Source of the DNA: Sciurus carolinensis
Lineage: Eukaryota; Chordata; Mammalia; Rodentia; Sciuridae
Reading direction: 5' to 3'
DNA: 64,000 nt
Assembly (NCBI RefSeq): GCF_902686445.1
Contig: NC_062224.1
Location: 46,995,156 to 47,059,155, forward strand
Below are positions 45,999 to 56,289 of the stretch, in pieces. The notes beneath the pieces were generated by a model. It saw only the letters and a program-made list of their open reading frames with translations, made no database searches and was not told the DNA's origin. The position numbers and the translations under genes were made by a program. Positions within the stretch are counted from its first letter, which is position 1. Each line of letters begins with the position of its first letter.

Positions 45999-47149
45999 CT
46001 TGGCATGGCTTTCAGTGGGAAAATGCTCAGGACTTTTCCAGTGAAAACTGCAGAGCCTAACATTTTTAGGTAGTGTCACTCTCCGTAAAGAGACTTGAAG
46101 GAAAGACACAAAGAATGGTTAGCTCTGGGTTGGAGATTATGCGCTATCATTATTTTTATTTATTTATTTTTTATTGAATGTGTTTTCACTTTCAAAATTT
46201 CTACAATGGCAGACTATAATGGAAAATATAAACGGAAATGACTCTTTCTAAAGACCTGAAGGAAACTTGAATTCTCAGAAAGCCAGGAGCTTCTTGTGGC
46301 CCATCTCTTTAAGGGAGATTTTCCAGAAATTTTGAGAAGCACTACAGTATGCATTTGTCTAGAACTGTTTATGCTCTGACCCCCTCCCCTCCCACAGTGA
46401 TAATCCATTACATAATGGAGCTGTGCAGAAAGGAATAACTACCTTGACTTTCCAAATATATATAGTTCATAAGCCATAGTATGATGATAACATTGTCCTA
46501 AGCTCTCTGTCATTAGCCGAATGGACCTGTAGCTGATGCTGGAATAGAAAATAACCCACCGAGCTCCCCCTGCAGGTCTCTGATAGCATTAACTGACCAA
46601 CTTTTCATTCTTGACTTTTTTGAAAGAAGCTAAGACTCTGGTCAACAAAGTCCTTGTTATTTTAATTAAAATGAAAAGTGCTGATCCCCCCCGCACCCCC
46701 CCCTGCCAATCTTTCTGTTGCATAGTCTGTGGTAATAGATCAAAATGCAGTATTTTGAACAAGTATATAAAAAAGAAACAGTCTTTGTAAATTTCTGTTT
46801 CTTACAAAGATTTAACAGGGTAAGTGAGCAAAATATCATTACCAATTAGAAAATAAAGATCCAGGATACAAGTCACAGTTTCCAGCTTCTGTGGAGAAAG
46901 GCCTCCTTCATGTTCTTAGGTTGCTCTCATGAGACAACAGAGGTCACAGAAGCACACAGAATCTATTTTCCTCTTAAACCTATAACTGCACCATTCTCTT
47001 CATGAATAAAATGAAATGGGGTTAGAACCTGTCTTGAGGTTTCTTTAAGCACTAACTGAAGAGGAAGAAACATGATAGAAATCATAGGTCTTTGTTACCA
47101 AAATTCATCTTCAAGTAGATGACTTTTACCCATAAGTTGGGGTAGCAGT
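45999..47149. other. Unassigned, partly repeat-free; possible regulatory block 46430-46700
   Basis: No repeat is visible between about 46390 and 46700, and the sequence there looks non-degenerate (ccaaatatatatagttcata, gctgatgctggaatagaaaa, attttaattaaaatg). The rest is unassigned. A C-rich run lies at 46687-46702. Confidence 0.3.
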
Positions 47150-47295
47150 TAAAATCAGAAGACCTGGGGTCAAGTTCCTTCTTTGCCATTTATTCATGGT
47201 GAGATTTGGGGTGAGTCATTGCTCAGCATCAGTCTTCTCATTTATAAAAATGGGAATACCAAAAGGAGTTGATTCAATAGAATGTAAGAAATATA
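47150..47295 (+). repeat. MIR SINE, sense
   Basis: 'gacctggggtcaagttcctt', 'gatttggggtgagtcattgc', 'cagtcttctcatttataaaa'. Confidence 0.7.
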
Positions 47296-47325
47296 CCATT
47301 TTCATAGTAGTGTAAAAAAAAAAAG

Positions 47326-47500
47326 AGATGCTGGGTGTGGTGGCAAACACCTGTAATCCCAGTGACACAGGAGGATTACAAGTTAGAGGCCAACCTGTCT
47401 CAAAAAATAAAATAAAAGGGCTGGGGATATAGCTTAGTGGTAAAGCACCCTTGGGTTGGGTTCAGTCCCTATTACTAAAAAAAAAAAAAAAAAAAAAAAG
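47326..47500 (+). repeat. B1-ID dimeric SINE, internally deleted B1 half
   Basis: 'gctgggtgtggtggcaaaca', then 'ctgtctcaaaaaataaaata', then ID 'gatatagcttagtggtaaag', then a 22-base A tail. The B1 half lacks part of its middle (the gaggctgaggcagg segment). Confidence 0.9.
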
Positions 47501-47929
47501 ATAAATGACAGAGATAAACAGTAAGACATGAAATGAATATGCTTGATATGAAGAAAACTTTAAGAACAGTATCAAAGGAGACAGAAGAAAATGCAAACAA
47601 ATTAGAAGGTATGCCGAGTTCTGAGAGAGGCAGACACAATGTCATATATATATTAACTCTTCTTAAATTGGCCTATTACTTTATTACAAATCCAGTGGAA
47701 ATACCAGTCAGAATTTATTGGGCTTTGGCAAAGTGATTCTAAAATTGATATTAAAAAAATAAACCAAAATAGCTAGTGAGGTACTGAAAATAAGAGTAAT
47801 GAGAAGGAAATAAGCCCTTTTAGATATTAAAGTATACTATAAAGCTATAGTGTTAAAGCAATGGAGTATTGACATATGAATAGAGAAATCAACAGAGGAA
47901 AACAAAACATCAGAAATAGACCCCAATGG

Positions 47930-48138
47930 CCCAGTGTGGTGGTGCACACCTGTAATCCCAGAGACTTGGGAGGCTGAGGATGGAGGATCACAAGTCTAAG
48001 GTCAACCTCAGCAAATTAGTGAGACCCCCAGCAAATTAGCAAGACCCTGTCTCAAAGTAAAAAATAAAAAGGGCTAGAAATGTAGCTCAGTGGTAAAGCA
48101 CCCCTTGCTTCTATTCCCAGTACAAAAAAAAAAAAAAG
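47930..48138 (+). repeat. B1-ID dimeric SINE, sense
   Basis: 'cccagtgtggtggtgcacac', a duplicated 'cagcaaattag' block, 'ctcaaagtaaaaaataaaaa', then ID 'aatgtagctcagtggtaaag'. Flanks 'agaccccaatgg' (before) and 'agacctccaatgg' (about 48159) form an imperfect target duplication. Confidence 0.92.
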
Positions 48139-48501
48139 GGAAGAAAGAGAGAAAGAAAGAGACCTCCAATGGAAATTAAAATCTGTTATATACAAGTGGA
48201 AGGAGTTGAAATTCATAAGGGAAAATTGGATTATTTAATAAGCAGTGTTGGGACAACTGGAAAAATACACAGGATAGTATTTTATGTTGTACACTATGAT
48301 GAATTCCAGATACACCAAAGTCTTTAACAAGCAATAAAATCACAAAGTATTAGATGATACAAAGAGATAATTTTAAAATAAACCTGATGAGGAAGGTTTT
48401 ATTAACTCTAAATAGAAAAGTAGTATGTTCTATCATGTAAAAATTAAATTTTTGATATAGTAAAAAACCCAATGGCAAAGTCAAAAGACATATGGCAAGC
48501 A

Positions 48502-48965
48502 AGGGAGCACTTCCTCACTGTTAGGCAGGTTTTCATTACTGTAACAAAATACTGGGATAATCAGCTTATAAGGAGAAAAGGTTTATTTTGGCTTACAGTT
48601 TCTGAAGTTTCAGCCATGTTCTCTTGGGACTTTTGGAACTGCGGTGAAGTGGTACATCATGGTGAGAATCAAGTGGTGGAAAAATCTACTCATTTAATGG
48701 TGGTTGGGAAGCTAAGAAAGAGGAAGAGATTGGGGTTCCAATATCTTCTTCAAGGGCACATCACAATGGCCCAACTTCCTTCCACTAGACCCCATCTCCT
48801 AAAGGTTCCACCACCTCCCAATATTGCCACTGTCTGAGGAAAGGAGCACTTCCTCTCTGTGTTAGGTAGGTTTCCATTACTCTAACAAAATACTGGGATA
48901 ACAACTTACAAGGAGAAAAGGAACACGTGGGCCTGTGAGGGACATTCCAGATCTAAACTACAACC
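48502..48965 (-). mobile_element. MaLR-type LTR, antisense, with internal duplication (copy 2 of 3)
   Basis: Same family as 24.7 and 61.6 kb. The first 80 bases, together with about 18 bases of left flank (ggagcacttcctc), occur twice: 48502-48581 and 48839-48918. The second copy then jumps to the LTR right end (cattccagatctaaacta). The 121-codon plus frame at 48472-48837 runs through it and is not a gene. Confidence 0.75.
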
Positions 48966-49715
48966 ATTGTCAAGAAGTTAACCTCCCTAATCCATTAAGA
49001 ATTCTTACAAATAAATAAAAAATAGGAGTTTTTATAAAGGATATGAATAGTTCACTGAACAGGAAATTAAAATGAGTCTTAAACTTTAAAAGATACTTGA
49101 ACTTATGCAAAAAGTAAATGAGAAGTGAAGCTATGGCACCATTTTTTACCTATATTAGCAAAGAAAAGAATGATGGTGAGGGTGTAAAGTAACAGGCACC
49201 CACACTGTCACAAGGGCAGTTTGGAAGAGCACTTAAAATTACAAATGCACAAATATTTTGACCTATGGAGTGTACTTCTAGGAATTTATCTGACAGATAA
49301 ATCAATGCGTAAGACAGGTGAAAATAGCACGAAGACATTACTTGCAGCATTATTTGTAATTGCAAAAGTGTGTAAACCACTGACAATAGAAAGCTGGTTA
49401 CATAAATTATAATTTGTTCATTTGAGGGAATTTTATACAGCTCTAAAACATGGAGGAAAGAGTTCATATCTAATGTAGGATAATTACCAGGATATAATGT
49501 CAACTGGAGGGGATAGACAGGGAAGTGAAAAAAGAAATTATTCACGAATGTCTTGCACAAGCATAAAAGATGTGAAAAGATAAGCACGAAACTTATGTAA
49601 TTGGGGGCTGGTGGCAAGGAGACCTGGGTGGCATGACACAGGGTAAGAGGAAGACCTTTCATTATGTTTCAAGGTTATATCCTTTTCATAAATTTTGAAC
49701 TATTTAGTGCTTCAA

Positions 49716-49959
49716 AAGAACTTATTTTATTAAAAGGGGTTTATAGTCAAGCTGATTCAGGAGAGGGGTTAAAGGTGATGATCTAATTAAAGTACATATG
49801 GCACACACAAAGAGGTATTCAACAGAGGGTTATTACGATAAGGGAGCACTGCCTTTGGAATGAGGGCTCAGTGTCTTGTCACTGTAGTAGGTTTCATGCC
49901 ATTGGTCCACTCTCCCCCAAGAGAACACTCAATGAGGACTCTCATTCTGCTTCTTTCCA
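49716..49959. other. Unassigned sequence
   Basis: Nothing recognised. Confidence 0.4.
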
Positions 49960-50166
49960 CCACCCACCCCTGCCCAATACTGGGGATCAACCCAAGGCCT
50001 TATTTGCTAGGCAAGTGTTCTATCCCTACCACAGAGCTACACCCCACCCCTTTTTATTTTGAGAAAGGGTCTCACTCACCAGCCCAGATGGTCTCTCATT
50101 TGTAATCATCCTGTCTCAGTTTCCCTCCTATAATGGATTATAGGCGTGCACCACCATGTCCAGCTC
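49960..50166 (-). repeat. B1-ID dimeric SINE, antisense
   Basis: The antisense ID half (atactggggatcaacccaag ... cacagagctacaccccaccc) precedes the antisense B1 half (gagaaagggtctcactcacc ... ggcgtgcaccaccatgtcca). Confidence 0.9.
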
Positions 50167-50289
50167 CTCTATCTTTGTTTAGCTCTACATGAGATACAAC
50201 TGAGGCTCAAACTGTAACTCCTAGCTAAAATTTCATTAAAAAGACAAAACTTTGAAAACCTACTCTAATGAAGCTTGTGCCAAAAAGTT

Positions 50290-50496
50290 GAACCTTTCTT
50301 CCCTCCTCCGCCCCCACACTCTTATACAGGAGATCTCGGGATCAAACCCAGGGACACTCTACCTCTGAACTATATCCCTAGTCCTTTCTATTTTATTTTT
50401 GAGACAGGTCTCACTAAGTTCCCAAGGCTGGCCTTGAACTTGCAATCCTCTTGCCTCAGCCTCCCAAGTATAGTCATGTGCCGCTGCTTCTGGTCA
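50290..50496 (-). repeat. B1-ID dimeric SINE, antisense
   Basis: 'gatctcgggatcaaacccag', 'tctgaactatatccctagtc', 'gagacaggtctcactaagtt', 'ttgcctcagcctcccaagta'. A second antisense copy within 350 bp of the previous one. Confidence 0.9.
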
Positions 50497-51054
50497 GAAG
50501 ACTTTCTTTAAGGTTTTGGAAATTAAACAAAGAAAATGATTCTTTCAGACTCAGAGAGATGCTGGAGAATATGCAAACAGAATTTGTGCGGTACATACAT
50601 ACTAGGTAAGTGAGGGCAGCAGTACTCCATTATTTTTCAGGCAGAAGCAATGCCAAAGGCCTAACTAGGGAGTCTGAGCCTCAAATCTCTAGAGGCATAC
50701 CTATCTTGTCAGTCAACTGAAAATGAGGCAGGAATTGCCAAAACTGGTTAGTAAGCAATTGAGCCCTACCCTATTCAAGGTTCTACAAATTGGCCCCAAT
50801 CTGTGAACTATGTATTACTGGCCCGTGCCATGGTAAGTAGAGAAATTCAAAGTGAGAATATTGAATATTATGTCTATTGATTTGGATGTTAAAAAAATAA
50901 GCTTGAATTTTTTCATTTCATTTTTATTTTTCCAGTAATTCTTTTTTACTTTACAAAAGTATCAGTCTGAAACAGAATGGAAATTTAAAAACAAAGAAAA
51001 GACACAATTATTTACCAGAGATAGTTTGAGATGCATTGTACTGATCTGTATTTT
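50497..51054. other. Unassigned sequence
   Basis: No recognised repeat or exon. Confidence 0.4.
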
Positions 51055-51261
51055 CACCTATGCAGAAATACTGTGATGTTCCACTAGACCTGTTATATCC
51101 AAAATAGTAGCCACTAACCACAAACGGCCATTGAATACTACATTGCGATGTGATGTAAGATTTCAAAGACTTAGTATTAAAAAATGTAGAATGTCTCAAT
51201 TTTTATGATTATTTATTAAAATGTTTTTAATGTACTGGGTTAAATAAAATATATTATCACA
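51055..51261. mobile_element. hAT-Charlie-type MITE, left part
   Basis: 'atagtagccactaaccacaa', 'gatttcaaagacttagtatt' and 'actgggttaaataaaatata' are the left and central part of a common mammalian MITE whose right part appears at 51616-51725. Confidence 0.7.
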
Positions 51262-51615
51262 TTTCAGTTATACAAGATAAAACAATTTCTGAAGATGAAT
51301 GGCAGTGATGGTTGCCCATTATGAATACATTTAATGCCTTGAAATCCCACTTATAAATGGTCAAGATAAATGGTTGAGCAAAATTTTATGTTATGTGCTA
51401 GGCATGGTGGCATATGCCTGTAATCACAGAGGCTTGGAAGACCGAGGCAGAAGGATCACAAGTTTAAAGCCAGCCTCAGCAATTTAGTGAGGCTCTAAGC
51501 AATTTATCAAGACCCTGTCTCAAAATAAAATAAAAAAAGGGCTAGGAATGTGGTTCAGTGGGTTCAATCCCTGGAGGAAAAAGAAAAATATGGGTATTTT
51601 ACCACCATTAAAAAT
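51262..51615 (+). mobile_element. L1MB-like 3' UTR, sense, inserted in the MITE
   Basis: 'atttcagttatacaagataa', 'ggcagtgatggttgcccatt' and 'aaaattttatgttatgtg' continue after the SINE with 'tattttaccaccattaaaaa'. This is the canonical L1MB 3' terminus. Confidence 0.8.
51398..51584 (+). repeat. B1-ID dimeric SINE, inserted in L1MB
   Basis: 'gctaggcatggtggcatatg', then 'ctcaaaataaaataaaaaaa', then ID 'gctaggaatgtggttcagtg'. It separates 'ttatgttatgtg' from 'tattttacc' of L1MB. The ID half is shortened. Confidence 0.92.
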
Positions 51616-51725
51616 AAGTTAAGATTTAGGTGTTTCTTTTTACTTTTTAATGTCACTACTAGAAAATTTAAGTGGTGTGTAAGATTTGTGTCTGTGGCTC
51701 ACATCATACTTCTATTGGACAGGGC
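51616..51725. mobile_element. hAT-Charlie-type MITE, right part
   Basis: 'gtgtttctttttacttttta', 'tcactactagaaaatttaag' and the terminal 'acttctattggacagggca' complete the MITE. Confidence 0.7.
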
Positions 51726-51917
51726 AGAGGGTTGCTCCAGACTTTCTCTTCCTGCCACCTTTCAACCAATTTTGTAGTGTCTTGTCTCTCACCTCTACCC
51801 ACTCAGCTCAAACATCCCCTGTTCATCAAAACTTCCATGAAGAGTGAGGAAGCTCCCAACATCCACCTCCCACTTTAGCTGAGTTCCTATGGTGTTTGAT
51901 ACAAACCTTCATTGGTT
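51726..51917. other. Unassigned sequence
   Basis: Nothing recognised. Confidence 0.4.
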
Positions 51918-51920
51918 TGT

Positions 51921-51967
<47 letters not shown>

Positions 51968-51970
51968 CGT
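51918..51970. repeat. (GT)n-(GC)n microsatellite
   Basis: GT repeats pass directly into GCGCGCGCGCG. This is a purely alternating purine-pyrimidine tract of about 50 bp. Confidence 0.97.
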
Positions 51971-52264
51971 AATATTTCACACAGTAGTAAGTACACTCCT
52001 CAGGGGTCTGTTCAATATACCTTCATCCCCACCACTTAGCATTGCACACAGGAGCTCAGCTGAGTCTCAGGCATTCATTCAATACAGTTAAGTACACAGA
52101 TAGAGCAAGTAGTTTTAGCTTTAGATACCTTGCCAAAAAGCTCCTTGTTCCTCTTCACACTGGACTTGGAGCTCCGAGAGTTGAGTGCTAAATCTAGTTG
52201 TTAGGCAAGAAAGATGGATTTGAATATCTGCATGTTGATGTCACTATTTAACAGATAACTTAAA
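51971..52264. other. Unassigned sequence
   Basis: Nothing recognised. Confidence 0.4.
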
Positions 52265-52640
52265 AATGATCATTCAACAAATATTTAGGGTACTATTTTA
52301 GGCATTGGGAAAAGAAGGATAATGAAATCAGCTTAAGTGTGTTTAAGGCACTTCATTCTATGGGGTGGCACAAAATAAAGAAGGGATCAAATGAAGAAAG
52401 AAATTCAGAATTTAGTAATGTACAGAGAATGAAAACAAAGTGGTGTGGTGAAAATAAGAACAGGGAGAGGCTGCCTTAGAGTCAGTGGTCAGGGAGGTCC
52501 TCTGAGGAGGTGACATTTAAACAGAAATGCTGACAAGGAGGAGGCAGCCCTGCAGAAATGGAGATGAATATTTTAGGCAGAGGGAACAGTAAGTGCAAGT
52601 TTCATAAAGCAGAAACAGGTTTTATATGCTTGAGATAAAG
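52265..52640 (-). mobile_element. L2 LINE 3' region, antisense
   Basis: It starts 'cattcaacaaatatttaggg', then 'actattttaggcattgggaa', 'ggtgacatttaaacagaaat' and 'aggcagagggaacagtaagt'. This order is typical of antisense L2. Confidence 0.75.
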
Positions 52641-52914
52641 AAAATGACAGTATTAAGTTCAAAGAGGAATAATTGCAGAATTTCTCTCTCTAGCACTATG
52701 GTAAACTTAAAGCCTAAAAGTCCCTCCCAAATGAAACAACGGAAATCTTGGTAAAACATTTTAAGAATTCTTTAATGAACTGCTGAACTGACATGAATGA
52801 AGGAATCATCAGAAGAGAAAAATATGGCAAAACAGACTATTATCCTAATGGTTCATACTGAGTCTCAGACTTTAATTTGTGCCTTAGTGAAGAAATGGGC
52901 TTGAGAGACAAGAG
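52641..52914. other. Unassigned sequence
   Basis: Nothing recognised. Confidence 0.4.
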
Positions 52915-53335
52915 GTATGTTGATTAATTTTCTGTGTCAACTTGACTGAGCCACATTGTCTAAACACTATTCCGGATGTTTCTGTGAAGATGTTTTTGGA
53001 TGAGATTTACATTAAAATCAGTGGACTTGGAGTAAAGCAGATTGCCTTCCACAATAAGGGGGGGCCTCAAACAATAAGTTGAAGACCTAAATACAACAAA
53101 AGGATGACACCTCCCCTTGTCCCCAAGCAAGAAGGAATTCCCCAACAGATTGCCTTTGAATTCAAACTGCAATTCTTTCCAGGGTCTCCAGCCTACCAAT
53201 CTCCCCCATCAGATTTTGCATTCACTAAGTCTCTACAATTCTGTGAGCCAATTCCTTAAATCATCTGTTTGCACACACACATACTATTCTACCCTGTTGT
53301 TGTTTCTCTGGAGAATCCTAATACAGAAAATAAAG
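52915..53335 (+). mobile_element. LTR-like interspersed repeat (same family as 29.4 kb)
   Basis: 'attttctgtgtcaacttgac', 'agtaaagcagattgccttcc', 'gtgagccaattccttaaatc' and the end 'ttctctggagaatcctaata cag'. It is complete at its 3' end. Confidence 0.65.
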
Positions 53336-54009
53336 CATAAATGAGGAATATAGTAGGAGAGCTATTAAACTTTGAGATCCTCTAGAGATATAACCTCAAT
53401 AAATGGGTGAATACAAAATAAGTCTACCACACAAAAGTGAATAGCGACAAAGGGTAACAGCTTTGACACTAGGTGGTTGGCAGTGCTGCTAGTAGAAAAC
53501 AAAATAAACTGAGAATTTGTAAGCATAGCTACTTTTGATGGGGGTTTGCACTTCAAATTCATATTACAAGGGTAATCAGAAATAAAACTCCAAGGGTAGA
53601 TTTTTTAATGAAATAAATTTTTGATAATTTTAAATAGAGTAAAATTCATTCTTGAGGATATTTAGTTCTCTGTGTTAAGAAACAAAGAGTGGTTTATCTA
53701 CTACTACAATCTTGATACCACAAAAAGTTGGCAAATCACTAATCTGTTCTCCATTGCTACGGTTTTAATTTTTGCAGAATATCTTACAAATGGAAAAATA
53801 ATAGAATGAGTAATATTTCTGATTTCTTTCACTAAGAAAAATGTATTTGCTATTCATACATGCTCTTGCACATACCTTTGTATTACTAAATAGTATCCTG
53901 CTCTATGAAAGTACCACTTTGTAACTATAATTCTTTCCATTAAAGAATTAAATCTATTGGTTTAATCAAACCTGCATCAAATCTATTGATGAGCCAGTTC
54001 AATACTTTT
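53336..54009. other. Unassigned sequence
   Basis: No family recognised. The part from 53700 on may be decayed L1. Confidence 0.35.
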
Positions 54010-54400
54010 GTTATGTCTGCAGTGTTTTTCACTTATGGCCTTTCTGTTTGATTTTTTTTTTATTGTATTTATCTCTCTACTGCAATTCTCCATGTGATCT
54101 TGTACATTGCTCATCTCTTCCTTAGAGTCTGTGATATATTAATCATGGTGATTTCAAATTTCCTGTCTGACAGTTCCAACATCTGTGTCATATCTGAAAA
54201 TGGCCTACTGCTTGCTTTGCTTATTGGCAGTATGTTGTTTTTTCACATGCTGTGTAATATTTTCTTGAGTTAGTCAGTGGTGAGTGAAGGCAAGTTATTT
54301 TTAACTCCTGTAAATGGACATGTGTTTCCTCCTACAGACCTTCACTGTGGGCTTTGAGTAAATATCATCAGGTGACAAGCTGGATTGAAGGTCTATAGTG
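54010..54400 (-). mobile_element. Ancient L1-related sequence, antisense
   Basis: 'gatatattaatcatggtgat', 'cctgtctgacagttccaaca' and 'tctgtgtcatatctgaaaat' resemble antisense 3'-region sequence of old L1 families. Confidence 0.45.
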
Positions 54401-54599
54401 CTCCACAGTTCTCAAAAAATCTGTGATCAATACCTTTGTGCTTAGGATGAGGCTCATGTTCTAAAGGATTTTTCTCAATGTCTTCTTCAACTTTAGAACA
54501 TCTCATCATGCTGTACCTCATTGAAGGTCTCTTGCCTCATGCTCTTACAATTTCCCCAGAAATTTGTCACTGTTACTTGTTGACACTGTTTTAGCCTTG

Positions 54600-55230
54600 T
54601 GGTATTCCTAGGTCTATATGCAAAAAACTGAAATCGGGGACCCAGTTACTTGTACACCAATGTTCAAAGCAACACATTCAACCAGGCACAGTGGTGCACA
54701 TCTGTACCCAGTGACTCAGGAGGCTAAGGCAGGAGGATCACAAGTTCGAAGCCAACCTCAGCAACTTAGTGAAGCCCTGTCTCAAAATAAAAAAATAAAA
54801 AGGCTAGGGATGTGGTTCAGTGGTTAAGCCCTTCTGGGTTCAATTCCCAGTACCCCCCCCCCACAAAAAAAAAATCCAAACAACAACAACAAAAAACACC
54901 CATTCATAATGTCCAAAAGTTGGAAACAAACCAAGTGCCCATGAACACTATGAATGAATAAACCAAATGTCTTATATACATAAAACAGACTATTACTCAG
55001 TCTTAAAGAGGAAATTCCAATGCTTGCTGCAAATGAACCTTGAAAATATTATGCTAAGTGACATAAGATAAACACAAAAAACTAAATATTGTATGATTCT
55101 ACCCATATGAAATACCTAGAACAGAAAAATTCAGAGACAAAAGCGGAACAGAGGTGACCAGGGACTGGCTAAAATTAATAATTGATGTTACCAAGGGTTG
55201 ACAAGGCTGTGGGACAATGAAAATCCTCAT
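54600..55230 (+). mobile_element. Ancient L1 (L1M) ORF2 3' end, sense, with SINE
   Basis: 'cttgtacaccaatgttcaaa' (before the SINE) continues as 'cataatgtccaaaagttgga', 'ctattactcagtcttaaaga', 'atattatgctaagtgacata' and 'gtatgattctacccatatga'. All strings are in L1M order. Confidence 0.8.
54683..54880 (+). repeat. B1-ID dimeric SINE, inserted in L1M
   Basis: 'aggcacagtggtgcacatct', then 'ctcaaaataaaaaaataaaa', then ID 'gatgtggttcagtggttaag', then a C- and A-rich tail. Short flanking repeat 'cattca' on both sides. Confidence 0.92.
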
Positions 55231-55239
55231 ATGTTGCTT

Positions 55240-56285
55240 CTAGGCTGTTGATATTATTTCTTTGGCCTTTCTGTCTTTATGCCAGAACCACATTGTTTCA
55301 GTTACTGTAGCTTTACAGTGAGTTTAAAAATAAACTTTGTTCTTTCTCAAGATTGTTTTAGTATTCAGAGTCCTGTGAGATTTCATGTGAATGAATTTTC
55401 AGAAAAAATTTTCTATTTCTGAAAAAAAGTGATTTGGATTTTGGCAGGGGTTATGTTGACTCTAGATTACTTTGCATAGTATTGACTTTTAACAATATTA
55501 ATCCTTTCAATCCACAAACAGCATTTTTCCACTTACCTCTGTCTTAAATTTCTTCCAGCATGTTTTATAGATTTCAGTTTACAAGTCTTCCACCTCCTTG
55601 GATAAGTCTATTCCTAACTATTTTATTATTTTTGGTGCTACTGTAAATGGAACTGTTTTTTTAAATTTCCTTTCAGCTTATTAACTGTTTAGAAATACAA
55701 TAGATTATTATGACCTCTCACTGTAATTTTCTATTTTCTTCTTTATGCCTCTACCTCTGCAGTTGTGCACCTAGCCAAATTGGGTGCTCCTGATTAAAAA
55801 ACAAATCTACTCAAATTTGGGCAACTCATCATGATTCTACTTTTTAAACTAGTTCTTCTCAGTGTTTAAACTTTTTATTATCTTGCCTAGTTACACTGGA
55901 TAGGACTTTTATGGTAATGTTTTATGGAAGTATTAAAAATATGTCCTTGCCTTGTTCCATACTTGGGAACAAACAGTCAAGATTTTTCCACTAAATATAA
56001 TGTTAGTTTAAGGTTTATCACATGCAGTATTTACAAGTCCCTCTTCAGAGTTTGCTGAATTTCCATAATGAATAGGTGGTTGGATTTTTTTCACGTCATT
56101 TTTCTGCAATCTACCATGATGATCATCTATTTTTTCCTTCTTCATTCTGATTTAAAAATGTAAAACTTACCTTGTATTTCTGGTATAAATGCCACATAGC
56201 CATGATGTATTATCTTTTAATTTTTACTGAATTCAATTTGCCAATATTCATTTAGATTTTATGTGGAAAAGTTTTATGCATGATG
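55240..56285 (-). mobile_element. Ancient L1 (L1M) ORF2 reverse-transcriptase region, antisense
   Basis: In antisense ORF2 order: 'tcagttactgtagctttaca', 'tatgttgactctagattact', 'acaatattaatcctttcaat', 'tccacctccttggataagtc', 'tccttgccttgttccatact', 'gccaatattcatttagattt'. No open frame remains. Confidence 0.75.
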
Positions 56286-56289
56286 ATGG

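Larger units (their letters stand above)
47640..49715 (+). mobile_element. Ancient L1 (L1M) ORF2, sense, interrupted twice
   Basis: Order of ORF2 strings: 'aaatagaccccaatgg' (47915), 'ggacaactggaaaaatacac', 'acaccaaagtctttaacaag', 'gtcaaaagacatatggcaag', 'cctccctaatccattaagaa' (48985), 'tacaaatgcacaaatatttt', 'cttctaggaatttatctgac', 'cagcattatttgtaattgca'. A B1-ID SINE (47930-48138) and a MaLR LTR (48502-48965) sit inside. The 170-codon minus frame at 49150-49662 is antisense L1. Confidence 0.7.

Noticed and set aside
48472..48837. 121-codon plus-strand frame
   Set aside because: It runs from decayed L1 into an antisense MaLR LTR. The start is in L1 and there is no domain.
49150..49662. 170-codon minus-strand frame
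   Set aside because: It is the antisense of ancient L1 ORF2 sequence whose sense order is clear on the plus strand.
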